From: Pseudomonadota bacterium
Lineage (GTDB): Bacteria > Pseudomonadota > Gammaproteobacteria > Xanthomonadales > Xanthomonadaceae
Reading direction: 5' to 3'
Length of the DNA stretch: 7,361 nucleotides
Assembly (NCBI GenBank): GCA_023444765.1
Contig: JAEXLY010000290.1
Span: 1 to 7,361, forward strand
Below, in pieces: positions 1 to 6,423 of the stretch (positions are counted from its first letter, which is position 1; each line of letters opens with the position of its first letter). The notes under the pieces are model-generated. The model had not been told where the DNA came from, did no database searches, and saw only the letters and a list, made by a program, of their open reading frames with translations. The translations under genes were made by a program, and so were the position numbers.

Positions 1-1675
1 GCGCTCCTTCCATCGCGGCAGTGCGCGGCGCGGCGGGGGCGGCGGCCTGGCTCGCGCCTGCGGCGCCGCTGCCGGATGCCGTCAGTGGCGCGCCGCCGTT
101 GCGACGGATCGGCGCACTGGCGAACGAACAGTTCGTGGGCGCCGCCAGCGGCCAGCCGTTGCCCGGGCGCCAGTTGTCGAGCTTGCAGCCATTGCGGTAG
201 ACGATGACTTCCTGGTTGCTGGCGACATTGGCGAAGCGGTGCGTCGGCCCTCCGTTCGGAAACCGCACTTCCAGGTCCACCGTGGCGTTGTTGCCCAGCC
301 CCGTATGCAGGTGCGTCTGCGGATGCTGCTCGCCCACCAGCACCGGCATGTGTGCGATCAGCTGGCTGGTGCCGGGGCGGTACCAGCGCACGCTGGCGCC
401 CACGCCGTCGCTGTTGCCGGCCGTGCCGCGCACGCGCACCTTCATCCAGCGGTTGCCGTCGGTGTTGGTGGTGTTGCGCCACAGGCCGAGGTTGGTCTGG
501 AACTGGGTCTTGACGATGTCCAGGCGCCCGTCGTTGTCGAAATCGGCCACGTCGGCGCGCGGCTTGCCCGACTGCCAGCCGCCGGACCCGGACCCCGATG
601 CCTGGCCGAAGTTGGTCGCGGTGGACGCGGTGAAGGTCATGTTGCCGTTGTTGCGGTAGATCCGCACCGAATCGTTGACGCCGGCCACCATCAGGTCCTG
701 CCAACCGTCGTTGTCGAAGTCCGCGGCGATGATGTTGCCGTAGTCGCTGGCGGCGATACCCGACAGCCCGGACGCGGACGAGACGTCGGAGAAGCCTCCC
801 GATCCGTTGTTGCGGTAGAGCAGCCCGCGGTTGCTGGCGCTGAACTGGTTGCCGTCGAGGTAGAACAGGTCGAGGTCGCCGTCGTTGTCGAAGTCGGCCA
901 GCAGCATCTGCATGAAGCCGCCGCCGGAGAACGCCGGCACCGCCACCCAGGCCAGGGTGCCGCGATCGTTACGCCAGTAGCCACCGCGCGCCGGCTGGAC
1001 GATGTCGGGCCAGCCATCGCCGGTGACGTCGCCCACCACCTGGTACGCGCTGCTTCCCGAGGCCGGGCGCAGCTGCTGCCCGGACATGCCCAGCACCTGC
1101 CGGGTGTCGGTGACGATCTCCAGGTTGCCGCTACCGGTGATGTCGCCGAAGGCGCAATAGCCTTCGCAGCCGTTCTCCTTGGCGGCAAAGCGCGGCATGG
1201 CGGCGCCATTGCTGGATCCGTTGCGGTAGCGCGCGCTCATCGCCCCGCCGTGGCGGCCCCAGAAATCCTGCTTGCCGTCGCCGTTGAAGTCCAGCCGCGT
1301 GACCCATCCGGAGATCAGCGGGTTGCCCGCGATGTAGTGGTTGGTCTGGCTGCTGGGCGCGTGCTGGAAGGTGCCGCTGCCGTCGCAACGGTTGTTCCAC
1401 AAGCGTGTGGTCGCGCCCCAGTCGCTGTGCGAGACGATGAACGCATCGGGGCAGCCATCGCTGTTGAAGTCCACGAACAGCGCGTCGAAGCGGTACTGCG
1501 AGTCGGGGATCGAGTCCACGCGCTGCGCGGCCTCGTTGACGAAGGTCAGGGGGCCCGCCGCCTTCGCGGGCGCCGCCGCGGCCGCTCGCACGCCTGGCGC
1601 GACGCCCTGGTCGGCGAAGCCTGCGCCGGTACAGGCGCACAGCAGGGCGAGCGCGAGGGCGCGGCGACGGTTCAT
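1..1675 (-). CDS. Secreted FG-GAP/VCBS seven-repeat beta-propeller protein with ASPIC/UnbV domain (3' end outside window)
   Basis: The reverse-complement frame stays open from an ATG at 1675 to the left edge (558 codons seen). Residues 1-21 look like a Sec signal peptide: three Arg, an Ala/Leu core, and cleavage probably after G-F-A21. C15 in L-C-A-C is a weaker lipobox alternative. Calcium-binding DxDxDG-type loops begin at D69, D129, D216, D261, D319 and D378. A degenerate copy sits at D178 (D-I-T-G-S-G-N). Seven repeats spaced 38-60 residues suit a seven-bladed propeller of the FG-GAP/VCBS type. Residues about 408-475 match an ASPIC/UnbV domain: N-R-W-M-K-V, then V-G-A-S-V, G-L-G-N-N and F-P-N-G-G. 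The following tail carries C497 and C516 and turns Ala/Pro-rich after about 530. The start overlaps the stop of the upstream lipoprotein gene (ATGA) and has no clear Shine-Dalgarno of its own, so coupled translation is likely. Such proteins are extracellular adhesion or ligand-binding modules; the ligand is unknown. Confidence 0.88.
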   Translation of the reverse strand, partial: MNRRRALALALLCACTGAGFADQGVAPGVRAAAAAPAKAAGPLTFVNEAAQRVDSIPDSQYRFDALFVDFNSDGCPDAFIVSHSDWGATTRLWNNRCDGSGTFQHAPSSQTNHYIAGNPLISGWVTRLDFNGDGKQDFWGRHGGAMSARYRNGSSNGAAMPRFAAKENGCEGYCAFGDITGSGNLEIVTDTRQVLGMSGQQLRPASGSSAYQVVGDVTGDGWPDIVQPARGGYWRNDRGTLAWVAVPAFSGGGFMQMLLADFDNDGDLDLFYLDGNQFSASNRGLLYRNNGSGGFSDVSSASGLSGIAASDYGNIIAADFDNDGWQDLMVAGVNDSVRIYRNNGNMTFTASTATNFGQASGSGSGGWQSGKPRADVADFDNDGRLDIVKTQFQTNLGLWRNTTNTDGNRWMKVRVRGTAGNSDGVGASVRWYRPGTSQLIAHMPVLVGEQHPQTHLHTGLGNNATVDLEVRFPNGGPTHRFANVASNQEVIVYRNGCKLDNWRPGNGWPLAAPTNCSFASAPIRRNGGAPLTASGSGAAGASQAAAPAAPRTAAMEGA

Positions 1676-3312
1676 TGCGCGAGAAGCCATGTCATCTCCG
1701 GGTTGCGGTTCTGCCAGTTGAATGCGCGCGGGGTATGCGACACCACCGCGCATTCGCGATTGAGGTACCTGGCGAGCCTGTCGGCACGCCGCGAGAATTT
1801 CTCCCGCCAGTCCGGATCGGTCTCGAAGTGGCGCGCCGCGGCGACCGCCATGAGCAGTTCCGGGTTGTGGGCGTCCGAGCCCCAGCCTTCGCTGTCCTGG
1901 ATCTCCACGACCCGCTCGAGCGGAGCGATCGCGGAGGAGAAGTACCAGCCGATGGTGCCGCCGGTGTTGCAGGGCGAACGCCATTTGCCGGCAAGGTCGT
2001 CCGGCACGAAGCCGTAGGTCTCGAGGTAGCGACCGAAATCGCGCAGCATCACCGGGATGCGCTCGTCCCCGGTCACCAGCCAGGCCCGCCACAGGCCGCC
2101 GACGATGTTGGCGCTCATCCACGGCGATGCCCCGCGCACGTCGGTCGCGGGGTCGTACTCGGCGCCCTCATGGGTCTGCCAGGAATGGGTCCAGGCGCCC
2201 GTGACCGGGTCGCCACCGGGCGGCGCCTGCTGGTGGTCGTGCAGCCAGCCGACGATGTCGAGCACCTGCCGCCGCGTCTGCGGCGATCCGGTCAGCTCGT
2301 AGGACGACACCAGGTGTTCGAGTGCGAGCCCCACCTGGCGTTCGGTCCAGAGCTGGCCGGCACCCTTGTACGGGCCCATCGGCACACTCCAGCCGCCCTT
2401 GAACTGGTTGTCCGCCATCTGCACCACGGTCGCCGCGTCCAGGCGCGTGTCGTCGCCGGCCAGCGCCACCAGCAGCAGGTGCGGCGTGACGTAGCTGTAC
2501 TTGGGATCGCAGGCGTTGACGCCGTCGAATTCCCAGCCGCCGGTGCAGTCCGGCCAGCCGCCGCCGCTGCCGCCGCGCTTGATCCTGGAGAGGTAGAACG
2601 TGGCGGCGTTGTAGAACTCGGCGAAACGGTCCGGGTCGCCGCTGCGCACGTACTGCAGGCCGATCACGGAGGCGCGGTCGAACAGGAACGCGTGCACGCC
2701 CGAGTACGGCACATCCCTGGCCCAGTCCCATTGCGCATCGATGTAGCGGTCGTAGTCGCGCTTGCGATCGTGGACCAGCTGGCGGCCGGCGATGCCCGAG
2801 GCCACCAGCCAGCCGGGATCGAGCGTGGCGAGCACGCGTGGCACCGGCGCGTCCATCCTGCCCGGCCGCGTCCCCGCGTCGTACGGCTGCTCGTCGACCG
2901 ACCGCGTGCGCGGTTGCGTGGTGTCGAAGCGGTATTTGCCGCGGGGGTCGGCGACGAACTGGACCTTTACCGCGCGGATGCTGTCGTCCTTCCAGTGCCA
3001 GCGCAGGGTGGGCCTGACGAACGCGGGCACCTCGGCGCCGCTGGCGTCGAGGATGCGCAACCGCGAGGCATCGGTGAGCGCCCCTTCCGGGAAGGGAATG
3101 CCGAGGGTCACCAGTTCGCTGTCGCGAACCTCGCCATTCGCAGTCAGGGCGATGGTCGTGGGCGGCAAGGCGGGAGCCGCCCCGGTGGGGACCTGGGCGG
3201 TCGTAGCCGCCGCGGGCGCGTTCTGCGCACACGCGGCCAGGGCCGGCAGCGCGCACAGCGCCAGCAGTTGCAGCAGGGGCATACAGCGACGGACAGCAGC
3301 GATCGCAGGCAT
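1672..3312 (-). CDS. Outer-membrane-type lipoprotein with rhamnogalacturonan-lyase-like (RIFT barrel plus helical toroid) architecture
   Basis: This encodes 546 residues from the ATG at 3312, preceded by GGAG nine bases upstream. An in-frame start 45 codons earlier (3447) would put a non-hydrophobic stretch before the signal and is rejected. Residues 1-28 form a lipoprotein signal: R8-R9, a Leu/Ala core, then lipobox L25-A26-A27-C28. Residue 29 is Ala, not Asp, which favours the outer membrane. A low-complexity Ala/Pro/Thr linker spans about 31-55. Residues about 57-135 form a beta-rich domain with G-I-P-F-P-E-G (71-77) and K-D-D-S-I-R-A-V-K-V-Q-F (108-119). This resembles the N-terminal barrel of the PcRGLX/YetA-like exo-rhamnogalacturonan lyase group. 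Residues about 200-520 are helical and rich in Trp, Tyr and His, as in alpha/alpha-toroid glycan enzymes (W-T-E-R-Q-V-G near 322, W-M-S-A-N-I-V-G-G-L near 398). C256, C268, C448 and C521 could form disulfides. No catalytic residue can be assigned, so activity on a polysaccharide is inferred. The stop overlaps the next gene's start. Confidence 0.85.
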   Translation of the reverse strand: MPAIAAVRRCMPLLQLLALCALPALAACAQNAPAAATTAQVPTGAAPALPPTTIALTANGEVRDSELVTLGIPFPEGALTDASRLRILDASGAEVPAFVRPTLRWHWKDDSIRAVKVQFVADPRGKYRFDTTQPRTRSVDEQPYDAGTRPGRMDAPVPRVLATLDPGWLVASGIAGRQLVHDRKRDYDRYIDAQWDWARDVPYSGVHAFLFDRASVIGLQYVRSGDPDRFAEFYNAATFYLSRIKRGGSGGGWPDCTGGWEFDGVNACDPKYSYVTPHLLLVALAGDDTRLDAATVVQMADNQFKGGWSVPMGPYKGAGQLWTERQVGLALEHLVSSYELTGSPQTRRQVLDIVGWLHDHQQAPPGGDPVTGAWTHSWQTHEGAEYDPATDVRGASPWMSANIVGGLWRAWLVTGDERIPVMLRDFGRYLETYGFVPDDLAGKWRSPCNTGGTIGWYFSSAIAPLERVVEIQDSEGWGSDAHNPELLMAVAAARHFETDPDWREKFSRRADRLARYLNRECAVVSHTPRAFNWQNRNPEMTWLLAQ

Positions 3313-3547
3313 GGGAAGCGTCTCCGGCAGGGCATCGTCAGCACCCTGTCGTCCAGCCACGGGCCGGGGGCCCGATTCGGCGGGCTGGAGTATAGGGTCG
3401 CGTTCCCGGCCCCCTGTGGCGGCGGACAGCACTGGGCATCGCGTCACATCGTGCGGTCATCCGACCGACAGGGTGGCGCATGCCGGCGGCGGTCCTGCCA
3501 CTCCGGAATCGGCGTATCCTATTGCAAATCAATAGTTTGTTGAAGGC
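3313..3547. promoter_or_regulatory. Divergent intergenic region between lipoprotein operon and decarboxylase
   Basis: These 235 bases separate two outward-facing genes and should carry promoters for both. On the minus strand, TATACT (3394 down to 3389) matches five of six bases of a -10 hexamer and lies about 77 bases from the lipoprotein start; no good -35 is seen. On the plus side, TATCCT (3515-3520) is a poor -10 candidate. Several dyads occur: GGGCC-GGG-GGCCC (3361-3373), CGGTC-ATCC-GACCG (3454-3467) and the AT-rich dyad at 3519-3535, listed separately. The right-hand 35 bases are strikingly AT-rich against the surrounding GC-rich DNA. Promoter positions are guesses from sequence alone. 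Confidence 0.5.
3519..3535. promoter_or_regulatory. Perfect dyad CTATTG-CAAAT-CAATAG, operator candidate
   Basis: Two 6-base arms in perfect inverted repeat are separated by five bases. The dyad ends 12 bases before the decarboxylase ATG and lies in the most AT-rich stretch of the window. The symmetry and 11-base centre-to-centre spacing suit a dimeric regulator binding one DNA face. The position would allow repression by blocking initiation or translation. If transcribed it could form only a weak hairpin. No known regulator motif is recognised. Confidence 0.4.
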
Positions 3548-4807
3548 ATGACGAATCCCGGCCCGAAGTCGCAGATTCCGGCGAAAAGTGACGCAGGTCC
3601 GGCCGCGCGCTGGCCGCGGAGCGACGCAGGCGAGCTGCTGGTGTCCGGCAGGCCGCTGTCGCGGGTGGTGGCCGAGGTCGGCGGAACGCCCTGTTACCTG
3701 TACGACCGCAGCCGCCTCGCCGAACGCGCGCGCAGCCTGCGCGCGGCGCTGCCACCGCAGCTGCTGCTGCACTACGCGATCAAGGCCAATCCCATGCCGG
3801 CGCTCGCCGGCTTCCTGCGCGCGCATGTGGATGGCTTCGACGTCGCCTCCGCCGGCGAGCTGCGGGTCGCGCTGGACGCCGGCATGGCGCGCGAGCACGT
3901 GAGCTTCGCCGGGCCGGGCAAGCGGGAGTCCGAGCTGTACAGCGCGCAGGCCGCCGGCGTCCTCGTCAACATCGAATCGTTCCGCGAGGTCGACATCCTC
4001 GCGCGCGCCTGCGAGCGCGACGGCATCCCGGCGCGCGTGGCCGTCCGCGTCAACCTGCCGTTCGAGCTCAAGGCGTCGGGCATGAAGATGAGCGGCGGCG
4101 CCAGGCAGTTCGGCGTCGACGACGACCAGGTGCCCGCGCTGATGCAGCGCATCGCCGATGCCGGACTGGCATTCGAGGGCTTCCACTGTTTCGCCGGCTC
4201 GCAGAACCTGCGCGCCGAGGCGATCATCGAGGCGCAGCAGCGCAGCTACGAACTGGTCCGGACCTGGCTCGACCTGTTCCCTGCGCCGCTGCGCTGGCTC
4301 AACCTCGGGGGCGGCTTCGGTATTCCCTACAGCGATCGCGACCAGCCCCTCGATCCCGCGCCCGTGGCCGCATCGCTGCACGCGCTCGCCGCGCGCACCG
4401 CAGCCGACTTCGGCCCGCAGGCGCGGCTGGTGCTGGAACTGGGACGCTATCTCGTCGGCGAGGCGGGACTGTACGTATGCCGGGTGCTCGACCGCAAGAT
4501 CTCGCGCGGCAAGGTGTTCCTGGTCACCGACGGCGGCATGCACCAGCACCTGGCCGCCTCGGGCAATTTCGGCCAGGTGATGCGCCGCAACTACCCCATC
4601 GCGATCAACGGCGCGGGCGAGGAGCGGGAGAAGGCCACTGTCGTCGGCCCGCTGTGCACGCCGCTGGACCTGCTCGGCGACGACGTCGAACTTCGCCGCG
4701 CCGCGCCAGGCGACCTGGTGGCGGTGTTCCAGTCGGGCGCCTATGGACGGTCGGCAAGCCCGCGCCAGTTCCTCGGCCACCCGGACGTGGTCGAAGCGCT
4801 GGTCTGA
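3548..4807 (+). CDS. PLP-dependent decarboxylase, exosortase A system-associated type
   Basis: This is a 419-residue fold-type III (alanine racemase-like) enzyme related to diaminopimelate and ornithine decarboxylases, expected in the cytoplasm. The PLP Schiff-base lysine is K79 in Y-A-I-K-A-N-P. H213 lies in F-H-C-F-A-G-S, the cofactor-stacking position. The glycine-rich phosphate loop is G-G-G-F-G-I-P-Y (254-261), and E297-L-G-R300 follows. The C-terminal barrel supplies C370 in G-P-L-C-T-P-L-D and Y399 in Q-S-G-A-Y-G, both usual active-site residues contributed across the dimer. F-E-L-K-A-S-G-M-K-M (172-181), A-S-G-N-F-G-Q-V and the overall sequence fit the subfamily found beside exosortase A genes, whose substrate is not established. 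The ATG at 3548 is the first start after an in-frame TAG at 3533. GAAGG sits only one base before it, unusually close. The first 25 or so residues look like a non-conserved extension. The gene stands alone, flanked by opposite-strand genes, so it is probably monocistronic. No active-site residue is missing. Confidence 0.92.
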   Translation: MTNPGPKSQIPAKSDAGPAARWPRSDAGELLVSGRPLSRVVAEVGGTPCYLYDRSRLAERARSLRAALPPQLLLHYAIKANPMPALAGFLRAHVDGFDVASAGELRVALDAGMAREHVSFAGPGKRESELYSAQAAGVLVNIESFREVDILARACERDGIPARVAVRVNLPFELKASGMKMSGGARQFGVDDDQVPALMQRIADAGLAFEGFHCFAGSQNLRAEAIIEAQQRSYELVRTWLDLFPAPLRWLNLGGGFGIPYSDRDQPLDPAPVAASLHALAARTAADFGPQARLVLELGRYLVGEAGLYVCRVLDRKISRGKVFLVTDGGMHQHLAASGNFGQVMRRNYPIAINGAGEEREKATVVGPLCTPLDLLGDDVELRRAAPGDLVAVFQSGAYGRSASPRQFLGHPDVVEALV

Positions 4808-4823
4808 TCCGCGCAGCGGTCAG
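4804..4823. terminator. Palindrome across two convergent stop codons, possible bidirectional terminator
   Basis: CTGA (4804-4807) pairs with TCAG (4820-4823), and CCGC (4809-4812) pairs with GCGG (4816-4819) around a GCA loop, with T4808 bulged. The stem includes the stop codons of the decarboxylase and the glycosyltransferase. There is no T-tract on either side, so it is not a textbook intrinsic terminator. The two facing TGA codons make part of the symmetry automatic. Confidence 0.35.
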
Positions 4824-5932
4824 CCCAGCAGGCGGCGGTAGACCTCCAGGTAGTCGCCTGCGTAGCGACGCGTGCTGAACTGGTGGCGCGCGTGCTCGAT
4901 CGCCTGGCGCGCGAGCTCGCCGCGATAGGCACTGCTGTCGCCAAGCTGCCGCAACGCATCGGCCAGCGCGTCTGCCTCGGGCACCGGCGCCAGGCGGCCC
5001 GTCTGGCGGTCCAGCACCACCTCGGGGATGCCGCCCACCCGCGCCGCCACCACCGGCACCCCGCAAGCCTGCGCCTCGGCCAGGACAAGGCCGAAAGCCT
5101 CGTCGCGGGCGCCATGCAACAGCACGTCGAAGCCGGGGAACCAGTGTTCGGGGTCGGGCCGGAACCCGCAGAAGTGGATGCGGTCTCCCGCCTCGGCGGC
5201 GGCGAGCGCGCGCATCCTGGCTTCCAGCGGGGAATCGCCGCGCCCCAGCACCATCAGCCGCGCATCGCGACCGGGCTGGCGGCGCATGAAGTCCTGGAAC
5301 GCCGCGATGGCCAGGTCCACGCCCTTCTCCGGACCGAAGTGCCCGACGGTGCCGACCACCAGTGTGTCCTCGGACGCCCCGATGCTCGCGCGCGCCCGCG
5401 CGCGCGCGCCCGGATCGGGGCGGAATCGCTCCAGGTCGATGCCCAGCGGAATGCACGAAACCTTCGACGGGGAAACGAAGTTGTGCGCCACGTAATGGCG
5501 CAGCCGTTCCTGCGACGCGGTCACGACAGCGCCCACCCGCAGGCCGACGAGGGCGTTGCGCAGGCGGTCGCGGAAGCGCGCGGTTTCCAGCCCCCGCGTG
5601 CGGTGGAAACTCATCAGCAGCGCAGGCCCGCGCTTGGGCATGGCCAGCGCCGCCATGGCCTCGCTGGCGGCGTCGTGCGCATGGACCACATCGATGGCGT
5701 GCCTGCGGCAATGGTCGCGCAGCCGGCGCAGGGCCGTGCCGTCGAACAGGCCGTGGCGCCCGAGGCTGAAAGTCTCTTCGAACAGCGCGCGTTCACCGGG
5801 CTCGGACCCGAATGCGTCGAGGCAGCCGAGATGGCTGCCGACCCCGAGCTCGCGCAGTCCCAACGCCAGCGCGGCGATCGCTTCCCGCCGCCCGCCGTGG
5901 CTGTAGGACAGGGTGAGATGCAGGACCTTCAT
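4820..5932 (-). CDS. GT4-family (GT-B fold) glycosyltransferase
   Basis: This encodes 370 residues from the ATG at 5932, where the N-terminal Rossmann strand begins (M-K-V-L-H-L). It would transfer a sugar from a nucleotide-sugar donor onto a lipid-linked or growing glycan at the cytoplasmic side of the inner membrane. Supporting motifs are the glycine-rich acceptor loop G-G-R-R-E (13-17), V-V-H-A-H-D (82-87), I-P-L-G-I-D (161-166) and G-T-V-G-H-F-G-P-E-K-G (194-204, K203 for donor phosphate). The retaining GT4 EX7E pair is E278 and E286, followed by G-V-P-V-V-A and G-G-I-P-E. Length is normal for the family and no membrane segment is seen. The interdomain linker has an Ala-Arg alternation (about 176-182) encoded by a CG repeat. 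No Shine-Dalgarno precedes 5932. A start at 6112 is preceded by AGGTGA six bases upstream and would add 60 Ala/Arg-rich residues, so the start is uncertain. Donor and acceptor cannot be told from sequence. Confidence 0.9.
   Translation of the reverse strand: MKVLHLTLSYSHGGRREAIAALALGLRELGVGSHLGCLDAFGSEPGERALFEETFSLGRHGLFDGTALRRLRDHCRRHAIDVVHAHDAASEAMAALAMPKRGPALLMSFHRTRGLETARFRDRLRNALVGLRVGAVVTASQERLRHYVAHNFVSPSKVSCIPLGIDLERFRPDPGARARARASIGASEDTLVVGTVGHFGPEKGVDLAIAAFQDFMRRQPGRDARLMVLGRGDSPLEARMRALAAAEAGDRIHFCGFRPDPEHWFPGFDVLLHGARDEAFGLVLAEAQACGVPVVAARVGGIPEVVLDRQTGRLAPVPEADALADALRQLGDSSAYRGELARQAIEHARHQFSTRRYAGDYLEVYRRLLG
5387..5409. repeat. CG dinucleotide tract inside the glycosyltransferase gene
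   Basis: Alternating C and G run for nine bases (5387-5395), are interrupted by one C, then run for thirteen bases, six CG units (5397-5409). The tract encodes the A-R-A-R-A-R-A linker between the two GT-B domains. Such tracts can slip in replication; a change of one unit would shift the frame. In DNA this GC-rich it may also be simple codon bias for Ala and Arg. Confidence 0.7.
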
Positions 5933-6423
5933 CGGTGCGGTGGCATCCGGATGCGCGACGCCTGCGGCGCGCGTCGTCCCGCTGCGCGCCTGCGGGCGAC
6001 GCTTCGCCGGTGTCCGCGCGTATCGCGTGACGGGGTGGGCGCCGTCCGCCTCCGGCTCCATCGCTGCGGCCGCACGCAACACGGCCTCCGAGTCACGCCC
6101 GGTCGGATCCATCGACGCTCACCTGGCGGGATCCGTTGGGCCAGTGGGAACTGCAGCAGCGACGCGCATTCGACATGCCCCTGAGAGATGGCGCCGGCAG
6201 GGCAGCAGCGGCTGGCGCTGGCGCTGGCGGCGGACAGAAGCTGAAACGGCGGACGGCCCGCAGGTCGGCCATTCGACAGGTCGGGGCCGCAGCAGGGCAT
6301 GGGCGGCACCGGCAGGCCCGTCTGCCGCCACGCTGTCCCCTTGCGGACGCTCAGGGCGTATCAGGTGGGTGTCCCGGCGCATCCGGGAAGCACCCGTCCG
6401 CCCAGCCAATCGACCGAGCCCAG
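5933..6423. other. Divergent intergenic region between glycosyltransferase and methyltransferase
   Basis: No independent gene is supported in these 491 bases if the glycosyltransferase starts at 5932. The left part (5933-6112) is open in the glycosyltransferase frame and may be its N-terminal extension; an AGGTGA lies six bases before the ATG at 6112. The methyltransferase frame is also open here on the plus strand from 6136, but its product is Arg/Gly/Ala-rich and looks non-coding. CTGGCG is repeated three times in tandem (6212-6229). A hairpin pair lies at 6302-6329. I see no convincing -35/-10 pair for either gene. Confidence 0.55.
6302..6329. repeat. Two mutually exclusive hairpins upstream of the methyltransferase
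   Basis: GGCGGCA (6302-6308) is the perfect reverse complement of TGCCGCC (6323-6329). CGGCAG (6310-6315) is the perfect reverse complement of CTGCCG (6322-6327), with a G-T wobble inside and a four-base loop. The stems share their right arm, so only one can form at a time. The site lies about 95 bases before the methyltransferase ATG. GC-rich DNA gives such pairs by chance, so a role is unproven. Confidence 0.35.

Noticed and set aside
691..1640. Two minus-strand ORFs (691-1209 and 1131-1640)
   Set aside because: They are out-of-frame readings of the propeller gene; the products are Ser/Thr/Arg-rich low complexity without domain motifs.
239..2017. Long plus-strand ORF opposite the propeller and lipoprotein genes
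   Set aside because: Its Val/Ala/Arg/His-rich product is the typical antisense shadow of GC-rich coding DNA; the minus strand shows a signal peptide and repeated calcium loops.
3440..3450. CRP/Clp-type half-site TCACA
   Set aside because: No TGTGA partner at the required spacing.
3511..3526. Sigma-54 promoter (GG ... TTGCA) before the decarboxylase
   Set aside because: The GG to GC spacing is 11 bases instead of the strict 10, and the -24 element otherwise fits poorly (GGCGTA for GGCAC).
1675..3543. 622-codon plus-strand ORF opposite the lipoprotein gene
   Set aside because: Antisense shadow; the lipoprotein frame has a lipobox, coherent domains and a ribosome-binding site.
3338..4780. 480-codon minus-strand ORF opposite the decarboxylase
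   Set aside because: The decarboxylase frame has every catalytic motif; the antisense product shows none.
4883..6184. 433-codon plus-strand ORF opposite the glycosyltransferase
   Set aside because: Shadow of the GT4 gene, rich in Arg, His and Gln with no motif.
6136..6423. N-terminal extension of the methyltransferase from 6136
   Set aside because: The 96 codons read as Arg/Ala/Gly filler before the recognisable protein, and no conserved motif lies there.
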